This document shows, piece by piece, positions 44,073-55,192 of a stretch of 64,000 bases of DNA. The DNA lies in the NCBI GenBank assembly GCA_951213105.1, contig OX578146.1, forward strand, positions 108,859,776 through 108,923,775, in the 5' to 3' direction. The translations under genes and the position numbers were made by a program. Origin of the DNA: Amaurobius ferox (lineage: Eukaryota > Arthropoda > Arachnida > Araneae > Amaurobiidae). The notes under the pieces were generated by a model. It was not told the origin of the DNA. It was given only the letters and a program-made list of their open reading frames with translations, and did no database searches. Position 1 is the stretch's first letter. Every line of letters starts with the position of its first letter.

Positions 44073-47000
44073 AGTCGAGGGTTTGTGGACAGACAAAACG
44101 GGTCAAACTCTCAAGTGATATTACAAATCCCGATAAAAATTTTGATTTAGAAACACATGAAATTGTAGCTTCCGCGTCGAATTTTGAAAATATCCCAAAT
44201 TTACCCACGACATACATACAGATTGATAAAAGTAATTATAGAATGCTTATTGATAGTGGCGCAAGTGTATCCATTATGTCTTTTAAAACTTTTCAAAACA
44301 TAAAGCAAAGAATTAAAATTACATATATTTCCCGCGCGGTAAAAATTTCGACATTGAGTGGCCAGAATATTGATTATGTAAATACAATTGAAATTCCGTT
44401 TAAAATTAATGGGAAACATTTCAAACAAATTTTTTATGTAACGACAGCAAATTTCCCTAACACGTATGTCGGAATCCTTGGCTACGATTTTTTGAAAAGA
44501 AACCATGCTATTATTGATACACAAAAAAATGAATTACAAGTACTAAATGATAAAATCCCCATAAACCAGGAGGAGCACAGGTTTCCACAAGCGGACATAG
44601 AACATCAGGACGCCAAGATGAATAATATTGTTAGAGTCAAAAGCAAGATATCTCTGAAACCGAATGAATCAAAACTGGTACGGGTTGTATCGGACACTTT
44701 TTGCGAGGATAACACGCAGGTTTTATATGAACCCATTGAGAATAATCAGAGATTACAAATCAACTGCGCTGTTGTAAATATAGAAAATAATTCTTTTGAT
44801 ATACAGGTGCAAAATATATCTACACATGCTTTAGATTTAAATAAACATATGAAATTGGGAGGATTTACACAGGATTTTGAAATTACAGAAAGATTCGAAA
44901 ATAAAACTACGCAACAAAGGGTAGATATTAAGGAAACTATAAATTTAGTACAAGCGAGCCCTGAAATTATTGAAAAAAGAAGAAAAGATTTAAAACCAGA
45001 AGATTTTAATTTAGAGCATATGGAAAAATCAACAAAACAAGATTTTCTAAAATTTATTATGCCGTATGCGGACGTTTTCTCGAAAAGCTTACAAACTCTT
45101 GGAGCAACTGATTTTTTTGAACCAAATATTGAATTATCTCATGAGCATGCTATTTGTTCTAAACCGTATGATATTCCTTTCGCATTACACAATACGGCAA
45201 AGGAGCAATTACAACAGTTAGAAGAGGCGGGGGTAATTTCTAAAACAAACAGTCCTTACGCGTCGAGTCTGCTCTTAGTCAAAAAACAGGACAATACCTA
45301 CAGACTTGTTTTAGATCTTCGGCTAATAAACAATACTTCGATTTTATATCCTTATAAGATACCTAAGATAAATGACATCATTTCTAAATTGGCAGGTTAT
45401 GCGCTGTATTCTAAGTTAGATCTTCAGAGTGCATTTAACCAAATCATCCTCCCGGAACGAATGAGAAAATATTTCGCGTTTTCGAGCCCTTTTGGTTCAT
45501 TTGAATATAACAGATTATGTTTCGGCCATATTTCAAGTGCACCCATTTTTCAAAAAGTAATGGATTTAATATTAGGGGATTTACTTTCACAGGATATTTT
45601 GGCTTATATTGACGATGTGGTAATCCCGGCAAATTCGTATGAAGAATTAAAACAAAAATTAACTTTGGTTTTAGAAAGATTCCGGAAGGTAAACATAACG
45701 CTTTCCCCAAATAAATGTAAATTTGGCATGACGGAGATAAATTATTTAGGATTTAATATTAACCAAAAAGGCATAAGCCCTTCTGATGCAAATATAGGAA
45801 AAATTTCTTCTTTCCCCATACCTAAGACTTTAAGAAAATTGAAAAGATTTTTAGGGGTATGTAACTTTTATAGAAATTGTATCCCCAATTATGCAGCTAA
45901 GACTGCCCCCTTAACCGATTTGACGAGAAAAGGCACGAAATTTGAATGGAATGACGAGTGTGACAAAGCTTTCAAAAATCTACAGGATTGTTTCTTTAAG
46001 AAACCTATTTTAATTCAACCAAATTTTGAAGAAGATTTCTTCCTAAATTCCGATGCGAGTTTAACCTCGGCGTCAGCAGCGCTGTTACAGAAGAGAGATG
46101 GTATGCTCAAACCCATAGCCTATTACAGCCGTAAACTCAATCCACAAGAACAAAAGTACGCAGCGATAAAAGCGGAATTGTTGGCAATGCACAATGGAAT
46201 TATGTTTTTTAAAAATTTTTTGTATGGCAGGAAGTTCTTCGTTCTGTCCGACCACTTGCCTCTCGGTTCACATTTAAAAATGTCTAATCCCCCAAATACT
46301 TTTCAGCGTTGGATTTTGGAAATTTCAGAATTTAAGTTTGATTTTATTTATGTCCCGGGAAAGGAAAATTTATTATGTGACTATTTAAGTAGGGACGTTT
46401 TTGAAGAGGAACAAGACAAACAAACAAGTGTAAAACAACGCATGGCAGAAAATTCTAATCAAAAAACTCAACCTGCGGTCAATGTTAATTCAAATCAAAA
46501 CACCCAACCGGCGGTCAATGTTAATTCAAATCAAAACAAACAACCTGAGGTCAATGTTATCACAACCATTCCCACAATTCAAGATATTGTGGAACAACAA
46601 CAGAATGATCAAGAATTACTTAAAATCAGAGAATATCTTCAAAATAATACTGGAAAAGCAAATAAAAAGTTCCATAATTTATATATTGATGAAGAAACAA
46701 AATTAATTATGCACCTGGGGCACTATAAAAATAAACCTTGGAGGGAGGAATTTTTGAAAACCATTGTGATTCCAAAAAATATGCAAAAGCACATTTTAGC
46801 AGTGACACACGTCACACATACTGGAGTAGACAAAACTTACAGCTTATTAGCGGAGCGGTATTTCTGGTGGGGTATGTATGCGGACACCCGCAATTTTGTC
46901 ATGTCTTGCGTTAAGTGCAGGTCGTTAAAGGGCGCAGAAAGATCCGTGCCCCTGGGACGTGTACCTGTACCAAGTTTTCCAGGAGCCCAAATAGCTGTAG

Positions 47001-48136
47001 ATTTAGTGGGGCCTTTTAAACCTAGTGTAAATAACAATCGATACATTTTTACAGTAATTTGTCATTTTTCCAAATATATTGAATTATATGCCATTCCCGA
47101 CATCCGGGCTGAAACTATTGCTGCTAAATTATTAAATTTCTTCTCTATTTTCGGTGTAGCCCAGAGGCTATATTCAGACCGCGGTTCCCAATTTACGTCA
47201 GAAATCTACAATACGGTGGCGGAGAAGCTAAGCATCGTAACGAAGTTAGTTTCGGTTTGCGCGCCTTGGTGCAATGGAATCTCAGAAAGAATAAACAATT
47301 CACTAAAATTTACGATTAAAACTCTAACAGAGGACTCCCCATATTGGGACACGGCTATGATTGCACATAAAATGATGTATAATGCCACTACGCATCTTAG
47401 CACGGGAGAATCTCCAAATTTCTTAGTTTTTGGAAGGGATCTACCGATTTTTTTCGAAACTCCGCAACCACATGGCGAAAATAAGATATCTCCTCAGAAT
47501 TATGCTGCAAAACAAATTCAAATTTTAAGAGAAGCGCATGAAGCGGCTTTCAAAAACTTGGAGCTCGCAAAATTCGATCAAGAGGAAAAACAAATGAGAA
47601 AGGCCAGACCTAGGGACCTTAAAATTGGGTCAAAAGTATTTTTGAAAAATCACGTAAAATCGTTTAAAAAGACTAAATGGCTAGGACCTTACAGAGTTGT
47701 AAAAAAAATAAACAGATTTATTTATGACATAAAACAGATAAATATGCCTTATTCCAAGACCTTTAGGGCACACATAAATCGCTTGCGTTTGATGATTGAA
47801 AGGCGAGATCATTTAAAAATTGATGAGAGCGAAAATAATCAGCAGACAACTGAGGAATCACAGAGTATTCCGTTGCTTTCAAAAAAACAAGAGACGAGCG
47901 GAGAATCCGAAACTCCTTTTTTTCTTTGGGACCAAGAGACAGACAAACATTTACCCTCAAATGTAAATACACCCACTAGCATCTCAGTTTCAGCGGACAC
48001 ACACACACATACATCTGGTTCGAAATCGCCCTTATTACCTACTCCGACCGATACACATCAACAAGTGTCTGTTTCTCGCACTAATAAAAATTATTCTTTT
48101 AGACAAACTCCTAGGGTGAATTATACTGAATTCTAA
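44063..48136 (+). CDS. pol: Pol polyprotein (protease, RT, RNase H, integrase)
   Basis: Read by -1 frameshift, the pol frame is open for 1,357 codons. Residue numbers here count from the first Met at 44243. The aspartic protease has D4-S-G. The reverse transcriptase has LDLQSAFNQI (392-401) and the catalytic YIDD (455-458). RNase H has D604, E645 and D670. The integrase zinc finger uses H856/H859 and C889/C892. The integrase core has D920, D979 and E1015, with 58 and 35 residues between them, a perfect D-D35-E. A GPY motif (LGPYRV, about 1147-1152) follows. All catalytic residues are present and no stop interrupts the frame. The C-terminal tail (about 1190-1297) is Ser/Thr-rich and of unknown role. 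It would copy the element RNA and integrate the cDNA. Confidence 0.95.
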   Translation, partial: FKLESRVCGQTKRVKLSSDITNPDKNFDLETHEIVASASNFENIPNLPTTYIQIDKSNYRMLIDSGASVSIMSFKTFQNIKQRIKITYISRAVKISTLSGQNIDYVNTIEIPFKINGKHFKQIFYVTTANFPNTYVGILGYDFLKRNHAIIDTQKNELQVLNDKIPINQEEHRFPQADIEHQDAKMNNIVRVKSKISLKPNESKLVRVVSDTFCEDNTQVLYEPIENNQRLQINCAVVNIENNSFDIQVQNISTHALDLNKHMKLGGFTQDFEITERFENKTTQQRVDIKETINLVQASPEIIEKRRKDLKPEDFNLEHMEKSTKQDFLKFIMPYADVFSKSLQTLGATDFFEPNIELSHEHAICSKPYDIPFALHNTAKEQLQQLEEAGVISKTNSPYASSLLLVKKQDNTYRLVLDLRLINNTSILYPYKIPKINDIISKLAGYALYSKLDLQSAFNQIILPERMRKYFAFSSPFGSFEYNRLCFGHISSAPIFQKVMDLILGDLLSQDILAYIDDVVIPANSYEELKQKLTLVLERFRKVNITLSPNKCKFGMTEINYLGFNINQKGISPSDANIGKISSFPIPKTLRKLKRFLGVCNFYRNCIPNYAAKTAPLTDLTRKGTKFEWNDECDKAFKNLQDCFFKKPILIQPNFEEDFFLNSDASLTSASAALLQKRDGMLKPIAYYSRKLNPQEQKYAAIKAELLAMHNGIMFFKNFLYGRKFFVLSDHLPLGSHLKMSNPPNTFQRWILEISEFKFDFIYVPGKENLLCDYLSRDVFEEEQDKQTSVKQRMAENSNQKTQPAVNVNSNQNTQPAVNVNSNQNKQPEVNVITTIPTIQDIVEQQQNDQELLKIREYLQNNTGKANKKFHNLYIDEETKLIMHLGHYKNKPWREEFLKTIVIPKNMQKHILAVTHVTHTGVDKTYSLLAERYFWWGMYADTRNFVMSCVKCRSLKGAERSVPLGRVPVPSFPGAQIAVDLVGPFKPSVNNNRYIFTVICHFSKYIELYAIPDIRAETIAAKLLNFFSIFGVAQRLYSDRGSQFTSEIYNTVAEKLSIVTKLVSVCAPWCNGISERINNSLKFTIKTLTEDSPYWDTAMIAHKMMYNATTHLSTGESPNFLVFGRDLPIFFETPQPHGENKISPQNYAAKQIQILREAHEAAFKNLELAKFDQEEKQMRKARPRDLKIGSKVFLKNHVKSFKKTKWLGPYRVVKKINRFIYDIKQINMPYSKTFRAHINRLRLMIERRDHLKIDESENNQQTTEESQSIPLLSKKQETSGESETPFFLWDQETDKHLPSNVNTPTSISVSADTHTHTSGSKSPLLPTPTDTHQQVSVSRTNKNYSFRQTPRVNYTEF
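46451..46558 (+). repeat. 36-bp in-frame triplication in pol
   Basis: Three tandem 36-bp units encode NSN-Q-x-x-QP-x-VNV repeats (residues 737-772) in the linker between RNase H and the integrase zinc finger. The first two units differ at only a few bases. The linker tolerates length change without losing the frame. Confidence 0.9.
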
Positions 48137-51024
48137 ATATTTTGGGTGGTTTTGTCGTATTCAGTTAAAATTTTTGGTATAGTATTTTTGGGACAAATTT
48201 TCATTTTTGACATTTTTAATTTTGGTCGCGAAGATTAGTTAATTAATACACATTTGAGTGATTTTTAGTTTTAGAACAAAATTTTTGCTGAAATTAGAAG
48301 TAATGTGAGATTATAATAAACCTTTTATATGTTATGGGTACGAGTTTACAAAAATTTTACAAATGGTTCTGAAAATGATATTTAGAATGTGAGTGGGTTA
48401 GATAATCGAATTTTCAAAGGCAACAGAATTTTCTCTTAACTTTGACGGTTCCATTTTATGGCAAACACAAGGATTTCCAAAAGTTTCTTGTTCACACAAC
48501 ACAGATGTTTTCAAAGGGGGGCAACATTGGTTGAAATTTGATACGTCGCAGTAGGGTTTCTTCCTCACTCCAAAAGGAGGGTCATTTTCACAGACAAAAC
48601 ACAAGACCCGCAGAATGGTTACAAAGAAAAAAGGAGTGGTTTTAGCAGATATATTTTACGGGAGCTGGGAGTTAGTTAGCGGAGGAGAACATAAATTTCA
48701 AAGAGGGATGGACGACACATACAAGTAGAGAGACTGCCTTTCGTTTGGATAGAGTTACTGAGTGAGTAATAGAATGGCGTTGCAGCTGGAGTTAGTTAGG
48801 TTATTGGGAATTAAAATACATAAAGTAATAAGTATATTGTTTTTCGAAAAAAGGTAATAATAATAATAATAATAAATAATGAAAATAAATAGATATTATA
48901 TTAATTCAAGTGGTAACAGAAATGGAAACAAAATTTTGATTACTAAGGAAACTTTCGTTTACAAGGGAATTCTAATAAAGTGACAAAGATAACAGACAAA
49001 GTACAAACAACAAAGAGTAAATTCTTAAGTTTAATAAACAAATAAATAAATAAATAGGCCTTTTAACAATTGTTGATAGGATATATAATTTGACCTTAGG
49101 CACATATTTTTCTGCGGGCAGAATTGTGTGATGTTTGGGATTTAGAGTGTATATTTCTATATTTTGGGGATTGAATCAAACTGTTTGGGTGATCAACAAA
49201 GGGTTTTTTTCATCTCCTGATGACACATAACGTTGAAAGGATTTATTTTAAATAAATAAGCAAAAAGTATTTCATTTTTTTTTTTGTATCTCTTAACTTT
49301 GTTATTCAATATTTTTATCGTCTATAAAGGGTACTTTCCTACATTCACTTATATTTTACTTTTGTTAAAACACACATAATTTAATAAATTATTCGGAATA
49401 GAAAATTGATAGGTTTGTTAGATGGTTAGGCTCAAAAGGGAATCAATTTTTGTATACAATAATTTTCTTAAATCGTTACACGTAGTACTGTAAGTGACAG
49501 TTGCCGGCATATTTTCTGAACGCATGGAGATTTTTTTTAGTTTCTATGGGTAGTTTAGTAAAGAAAGGTGAGATTTGCTAGTTTTTTTTCCTTCGGGTAT
49601 GTTGAACGCTAACAAAGCATTGGAAGATAAAAAGTTATAAAATGTAGGTGTGGGAGAATGCAGTTGGATAATAATATCACTAATTTAGCATTTTTAAGTA
49701 GTGTTTCTAAAAAAAGAAAGAAAAGAAAGGAAAAATATATGGTGTTTTCTCTTGTGATTTGGTTTTATTGTTAGAGTGTTATCTCTTTACCTACATAAAT
49801 GGTCATGGTTAAATATGTATTTTTACAGTTAATAATAGGCTAGGATATAGTGTGGTTAGAATGATAGGGGTATTTTTTCATGATAGATGGAATGGATAAG
49901 ATATAAAATTGAAGGTCAATGGTATTTCATTTTAAAAAAAAGGGGGAAATTTATATTTTTAATGTGAGGCTAGTGTTTATTTGAGGAAAATAAGGCTTAA
50001 TGCATAAAGTGGTGAAAGTATTAATAAAAAGTGTGATAAAACCCTTTTTGTAAAGAAAATAAAGGAAGTGAGGAAATGAGTGAATAAGATGATTTTGCTT
50101 AATGAAACAAAATTTTAGCACTTAGAGTAAATTTTCCCTTCGAATGTAAGAAAAGGATTTTAGTTTATCAGGCAAAATGTTGCGAGCTGTGGTTTTATTT
50201 TCTGAAAGGTACACGTTTGGGAGTTATTTTGGTTTTTTTTTCATACAAACTAGAGAATAAATAGAAGAAAGAAAAAAAAAAGAGTTTTTTATGCAGTAAG
50301 ACACTGTAAAATTGAGATAAAGTCACGTATTAAGCGACGGGTTATACATATGTACATGTAAAATTTTCGAATGGGTTTGAAATTTTCATTTTAAGCAAAA
50401 ATGTATAATTTTCTGTAACTTGCAATTAATGAGATATTTTAATGTGTTGGATGATTTTGATTTTTTTTTCTTTGAATAGAAAATTTTTAGTTTAGATCAT
50501 GTAATTTAATTATGAAAATTTTGTGTGATATTTTATGGTTTTGAATTTTTGAATTTCATGGTATATGAAACATGTTTTTTAACGTAAAGTTGCCTTTAGC
50601 AGTAAGGTTTTTATATGTAAGAGAGTAAAATTTTATACATTTTTACGTTCATGTTCATGCATTTAGAAATTTTGCATTTTGTTTTAAAATGTTTTGTTCT
50701 CGGAGGGAAAGAAGAATAAAGTGCATATTGGCTAGGTCTCTTGGTGGTAACTTTGCCGTCACTAAGGCCAGTCTATATATATATATATTGTATTTTGTAT
50801 AAAAATTATTATTAATACTGTTGAAGCAGTTTGCACAGCACGAAAACTCTAAGGTGATGCGCACGGAAGGTGCTATATGATATGTTCATTTCAACAATTT
50901 TCATTTCGGGTCAGCAGGTGACCGGATGTTGGCACATGCCAACACTATATAAACAATTTTGGATGACTGCCTACGGCATTTTAATATGTCGTACAGATCA
51001 ACACAAAGTCAATTACTGTGTTGG

Positions 51025-51095
51025 TTTTCCTCTACGGACGGGGTGCAGAAGATTCCACCGGTGTTTGTTTTTTCCTCTACGGACGGGGTGCAGAA
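51025..51095 (+). repeat. 26-bp direct repeat, spacing 45 bp
   Basis: ttttcctctacggacggggt followed by gcagaa occurs identically at 51025-51050 and 51070-51095. It is GC-rich against the AT-rich surroundings and could form part of a repeated protein or RNA element. No larger frame with an identifiable domain contains it. Confidence 0.85.
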
Positions 51096-52343
51096 AGTGC
51101 ACGATACCACACGAAAGAACTGTGTCCTGAATTGTGCGGGGTGACTGCGTTCTTTTCAGTACTGATGTTAAAACTGTCACAATACGCACATTGGTCACAA
51201 AAATATGTAGAAATGTGCTACACAATGGATAGCAATTTTTGCCATTATAGAGCATTTGGCATCAGTTTCTTTTTTTTTTTAAGTTTATGCCAAGTACAAG
51301 GCGTATAAACATTTATAGCCACAGACATGCCTTTCGTTATAAACAATTTACATGTATCAGACTTTGTATACAGAACAGGCAATTACACGTTCCTGGGATT
51401 TCTACCGTCTGTTTTCTACTGTTTCCGTGATTTCTACTGTCTCGTTTTACAATGCATACATTTACACGTTTCCAGTTTTCTACAGGACAGTTTTCTACAG
51501 TTTTACATGTTCCAGTTATATATACTGGGAAAATTTGCCTACGTTTTCAGTTTTCTACAGTTTGCCACTTTCCAGTTTTCTACGGGTCCAGGTTCCAGTT
51601 ATTTTTATTGCTGCCACACATCAAACTTTGTGTTTATTTGTTTACAGTGCAAACGGTTCCAGATGCCAGTCAATTTGATTTCGTAAGGGCAGACATCGGA
51701 CATTGTGTTCAATACTTTACTATGTGTTTATGGGGTGTGCACAGAATAGACACTCCTCATCATTGCTGTCAATCAACAACAACTTTTGGTGATAAACTTT
51801 CTACACAGTGGTAATTTTCCATAATCACTTATCATAAACAAGGAACGTATGCAGGTATGATAATTTTTGTAAGAAGATGTGGCCAACAAAATACACAACA
51901 ATTTTCAGGGATGCCTGATCCCAATGCTTTTGCCTTCTGGTGCACAATTTGAAAAAAACTTTTGGAGAACTAAAAAACATTATCAGTGAGAAAAGTAATT
52001 TAGTTTGAGTGACTTTGTACAGCCTTGTGCAACACAAATAACAGACTTTCTGATTTGTTGTCCTGAATTCATCAATTTGTTTTATATTTTGATTTTATTG
52101 GATTGTGTTTATATTGACAATTGTTTTTTGTCTTTTATATGCAATATGATGTTTTTTCTATGTGTTTGATTATACTATAGGAGGAAACTTCTGTTTTCAG
52201 AGGTTAGTTTTTAGTAGCTGGAAGGAAAGCAGATTGCACTCCAGCACATTTTGATTTTGCCTTATGGTTTTGTTTGTAAAATTGAATTTTTTAATTTGAT
52301 TTTTTAATTTTAAAATTATTTTTAAATTTGTGGATTTTTGATG

Positions 52344-52365
52344 TTTTAATGGGGAAATGGAGGTA
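52344..52365 (+). repeat. Second copy of the polypurine tract
   Basis: A 22-bp identical copy of the LTR-proximal polypurine region lies 130 bp upstream of it (aatggggaaatggagg core). Flanking bases are also similar, so a segment of at least 40 bp was duplicated. It might prime extra plus-strand synthesis during reverse transcription. Confidence 0.75.
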
Positions 52366-52473
52366 ATTTTTGGAAAGGCGTATTGCATTGGTAATTTGCT
52401 TAATGTTTTTGATGGTAAATTTTTTAAAAAAAAGTTTTAAATTTTTGAAATTTTAATTTTTGGATTTTGGAAT

Positions 52474-52495
52474 TTTTAATGGGGAAATGGAGGTA
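52474..52495 (+). other. Polypurine tract (plus-strand primer site)
   Basis: The purine-rich ggggaaatggagg lies directly upstream of the 3' LTR (5 nt before its TG), the place where plus-strand DNA synthesis starts in LTR elements. Confidence 0.75.
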
Positions 52496-52498
52496 TAT

Positions 52499-53331
52499 TG
52501 TCGCATGGTAAACCCATGAGCCAATATTTTCGGGAATGCGACCTAGAGTCTTCTTATTTATTTTGGGGGTCAGCCTTTTCGTTCGGCCATCTGCACTCGA
52601 AATAGAAAACCAGGATGTGGAAGTGGCTTTGGATCTCGGATTCGTACCGAAAGATTTAACGGGCGTCCTTTTCGGAAGGGTCATAGGGTCCTCGGCGACT
52701 TTGAATTAGTGGCCGAAGGAATATCAGTTTCGCAGGGGCTTGAGAAGGGGCTTTTTGTTTTTGGAAGGCCTAAAGCCAATGGCGGTGCTTTGGGGTCAAG
52801 GGGTTAAGACCCTGAATCCAATGGGATGTTTGTATGCGCCTCAGGGGCGTGTTTTAAATTCTTGGAGAGAGAGAGTTTTTGAGAAATTTGAAAGAGGAGC
52901 AGAGAGAGAAGTTTTGGCGTTGTGAGTGAGAACAGATACTCCAGCAGCATTGTCCTCAACCATGAGAGGCTGTTCATTCAGCGAATGCTCGGTGAGTTCC
53001 ACATTTAAGGGCCTATGCCCGATTTGCATATTTTCTCTCTCTCTCTCCGGATTTAAGGATATTTAAAATATTGCATAGGATTGTTTAAATTTAATTTTTA
53101 ATTACCATCTTTCACATTTTAGTCTATGAGACTACATATACGTTTGTAATTGTTTATTTGTTATCTTAAAGGGGTATACTTTCATTTTGAATATTTTGAA
53201 TCAATTTTGTTGTAAATATTTTATATAGTGTAAATAAATTAATGTTTGTAAATACACATAAATACACACGGCCTTTTTTCTTCTTCGCGCTCTTACCGGG
53301 CGTGTCCTAAAAAGGAAGTTACCTTAGGACA
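52499..53331 (+). repeat. 3' LTR of the Gypsy element
   Basis: 833 bp, the same length as the 5' LTR, with one visible substitution (53249). It is followed directly by the target duplication cttaac and then by the continuation of the pre-insertion sequence (taattctccaaa). Confidence 0.95.
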
Positions 53332-53462
53332 CTTAACTAATTCTCCAAATTTTTCCTATCACAAGGTGTGAATTTTTTGCCCTAAAGTAAACGGCGCATT
53401 TAGTTCATTTGTCGACTTTTGCTAATTATGTGTTTGAAATTATCCTTTATAGTTACAATTTG

Positions 53463-53777
53463 TACTTTCTCGTAAGTAGTATTGAAAAAGTATTGTTTTC
53501 ACTAAAATTTTAGAATTCGAGATTTGGATGCTAATGTATGTTTTAAGACCTCCTGAACACATTTTGACTATTAATGGAGTGATGTCTGTCTGTCTGTCCG
53601 TGTTCGATATTACTTTCCTTATATACATAATGTATAAGGAAAGTATTGTGACGGGGTCGAAAATTCGAATTCGAGTTTTCGACGGGAGAGCACGTTTCAA
53701 GCATCCCTGATCACGAATCAAACATTTTTGAAGTGATGTCTGTGTGTGTGTGTGTGTGTGTGTGAAAGTATGTGTGT

Positions 53778-53826
<49 letters not shown>

Positions 53827-54930
53827 AGTGAGTCTGTGGAGACGATAACTGACGAACGAATGGACCGATTCGAACCAAATTTGGTACAAAAATCACAATC
53901 CGTAAACACTGGAAGCCTATTGTTTTTATACGTAATCGAATGTTCAGAACCCCCCTAAATTTTCGAATGAAATTTTGAAAAAATCGTCAAAAAATCAAAA
54001 CCGCTAATAAAGTTACGCAAACAGACATGTCTTATGTAATTTTTCATTAGAAAACGATTGGCATAAATTTTAGAACGCTAACATGAACCGTTCTCGAGAT
54101 ATTGTGCATTTTTAAAAAAAATTACGAAAAAGGCACATAAAAAAATAAAATTCCTATTGAGAAACATGTTCACTTTTCATATGTAATACCATGCGATAAA
54201 TTGAGTGACATCATTCTCGTGGATCTAGCTCGTTCCATTCATGAAAAAAAGATACTTTGAATAATACTTTTGCATTTGAATGCCAATAGTCATTTATCTG
54301 CTGTAAGAATAACTTATTTCTTAGTGCATAACGCTTGGCGAGATTTTGGCGACGAATTTGGCGGAATGTCGCCAACTTGGCGACTTTTTTGAAATGTTGC
54401 CAAATTAAGGAAAATCTTGCCAAATGGATAAATATGACGCCAAATCAATGAAAATGACGACTAATTGTCGAAAATTCAATATCTAGGAAAGAATATTAGT
54501 ATCTACTATAAGAAAAATCTATTTTTTTACTGTAAAAGTATAAAATTCATTACATTATATAAGGAAAGTCATGTGTTGCCCACATCAGATTTTTTTTTTT
54601 TGTACACGATAGCTGCTACAAATATCAATGGATTTTCGCGAAACTTTATATCGAAGCTTTGTTATTAAAAAATCTAGAACTAGATAGAATTTTTGAAATT
54701 CGAGCGAAAACTTTGAAATTTATATTTTTAACAAAGCAATTATAGGACCAAATTTGGCATAATCATACATAAAAGGGATTATTTATGGCTCAATGATAAC
54801 GAAACTTAATATTTTCAATAATTTCAGTGAAAAATAGCCGCGATACAATTTTTATCATCGTGACGTTGTTAGACCCCCCCCCCTTCGAGGAGCAACTTAA
54901 CCCCAAGAGATGGTGAACCTCAAAGTAGTC
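53463..54930 (-). repeat. K repeat copy 2, interrupted by an H element
   Basis: Left part 53463-53611 (tactttctcgtaagtagtat... to (GTCT)n and gttcgatatt) and right part 54590-54930 match the K copy at 7496-9960. The H insertion sits at a different place in K here. The right end is a C-run followed by ttcgaggagcaacttaaccc. Confidence 0.65.
53612..54589 (-). mobile_element. H element, full minus copy (978 bp)
   Basis: Probably the best-preserved minus copy. It has a perfect hairpin end (actttccttatatacataatgtataaggaaagt, 53612-53644), gacggggtcgaaaattcgaa, and a long (TG)n tract interrupted by aaagta and ta (53742-53824). The gaccgattcgaaccaaattt module and TTGGCGA palindromes follow, and it ends tgcccacatcaga in a T-run. 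Confidence 0.9.
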
Positions 54931-55192
54931 AGATCATTTTCTGTAAATCTGGTCAAATTGTGTACCATTAGCAGAAAACAACTTCCTTACCAGGAGGCCC
55001 CAACTAATGGAATTGAGGTTGCAGGTGAAACAAAACCATTGAATTTTTACATTAATAGCTAGTTATTGCATGTATACGGTTAAAAATACCGGAAAAATTG
55101 CAAAAAAACCACCTAGTTAGCATAACGATAGAACAGACCAAATTAGAGAAAGCTTTGAAATTTTTGTATCCTCAAAAATCTCATTCCAGACA
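54930..55192 (+). other. Upstream region of the EF-hand gene
   Basis: No clear core promoter. A pyrimidine-containing segment ending tctcattccag (55179-55189) precedes the ATG by 3 nt and could be a splice acceptor, so an upstream exon may exist. Confidence 0.3.

Larger units (their letters stand above)
48137..52473 (+). other. Long 3' region of the Gypsy element without a recognised gene
   Basis: About 4.3 kb lies between the pol stop and the polypurine tract, far more than most Gypsy elements need. No envelope-like frame is visible. Contents seen are an (AAT)n run at 48855-48875 and a cysteine-rich minus-strand frame (48398-48661) without ATG. There is also a 26-bp direct repeat (51025-51050 and 51070-51095) and a run of degenerate ccagttttctacag repeats at about 51400-51610, which keep three plus frames open. 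A captured host fragment, a regulatory RNA or a decayed third ORF are possible. Confidence 0.6.
41664..53337 (+). mobile_element. Complete Ty3/Gypsy LTR retrotransposon
   Basis: Two 833-bp LTRs (41670-42502 and 52499-53331), each starting TG and ending CA, flank gag and pol. The 6-bp target duplication cttaac lies at 41664-41669 and 53332-53337. By eye the LTRs differ at one site (C at 42420, T at 53249), which indicates a recent insertion. Domain order is gag-protease-RT-RNase H-integrase, with RT before integrase and a GPY/F-type module, so it is Gypsy rather than Copia. Both frames are uninterrupted, so the copy could be competent. A 4.36-kb region without a recognised gene separates pol from the 3' LTR. 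Confidence 0.95.

Noticed and set aside
51327..51814. Three overlapping 110-120-codon plus frames as a possible envelope gene
   Set aside because: They arise from degenerate ccagttttctacag-type repeats; there is no signal peptide, transmembrane or Cys pattern of an envelope protein.
53742..53824. Regularly spaced repeats as a CRISPR array
   Set aside because: It is a (TG)n microsatellite inside an H element in a eukaryotic genome; there are no spacer-like unique segments.
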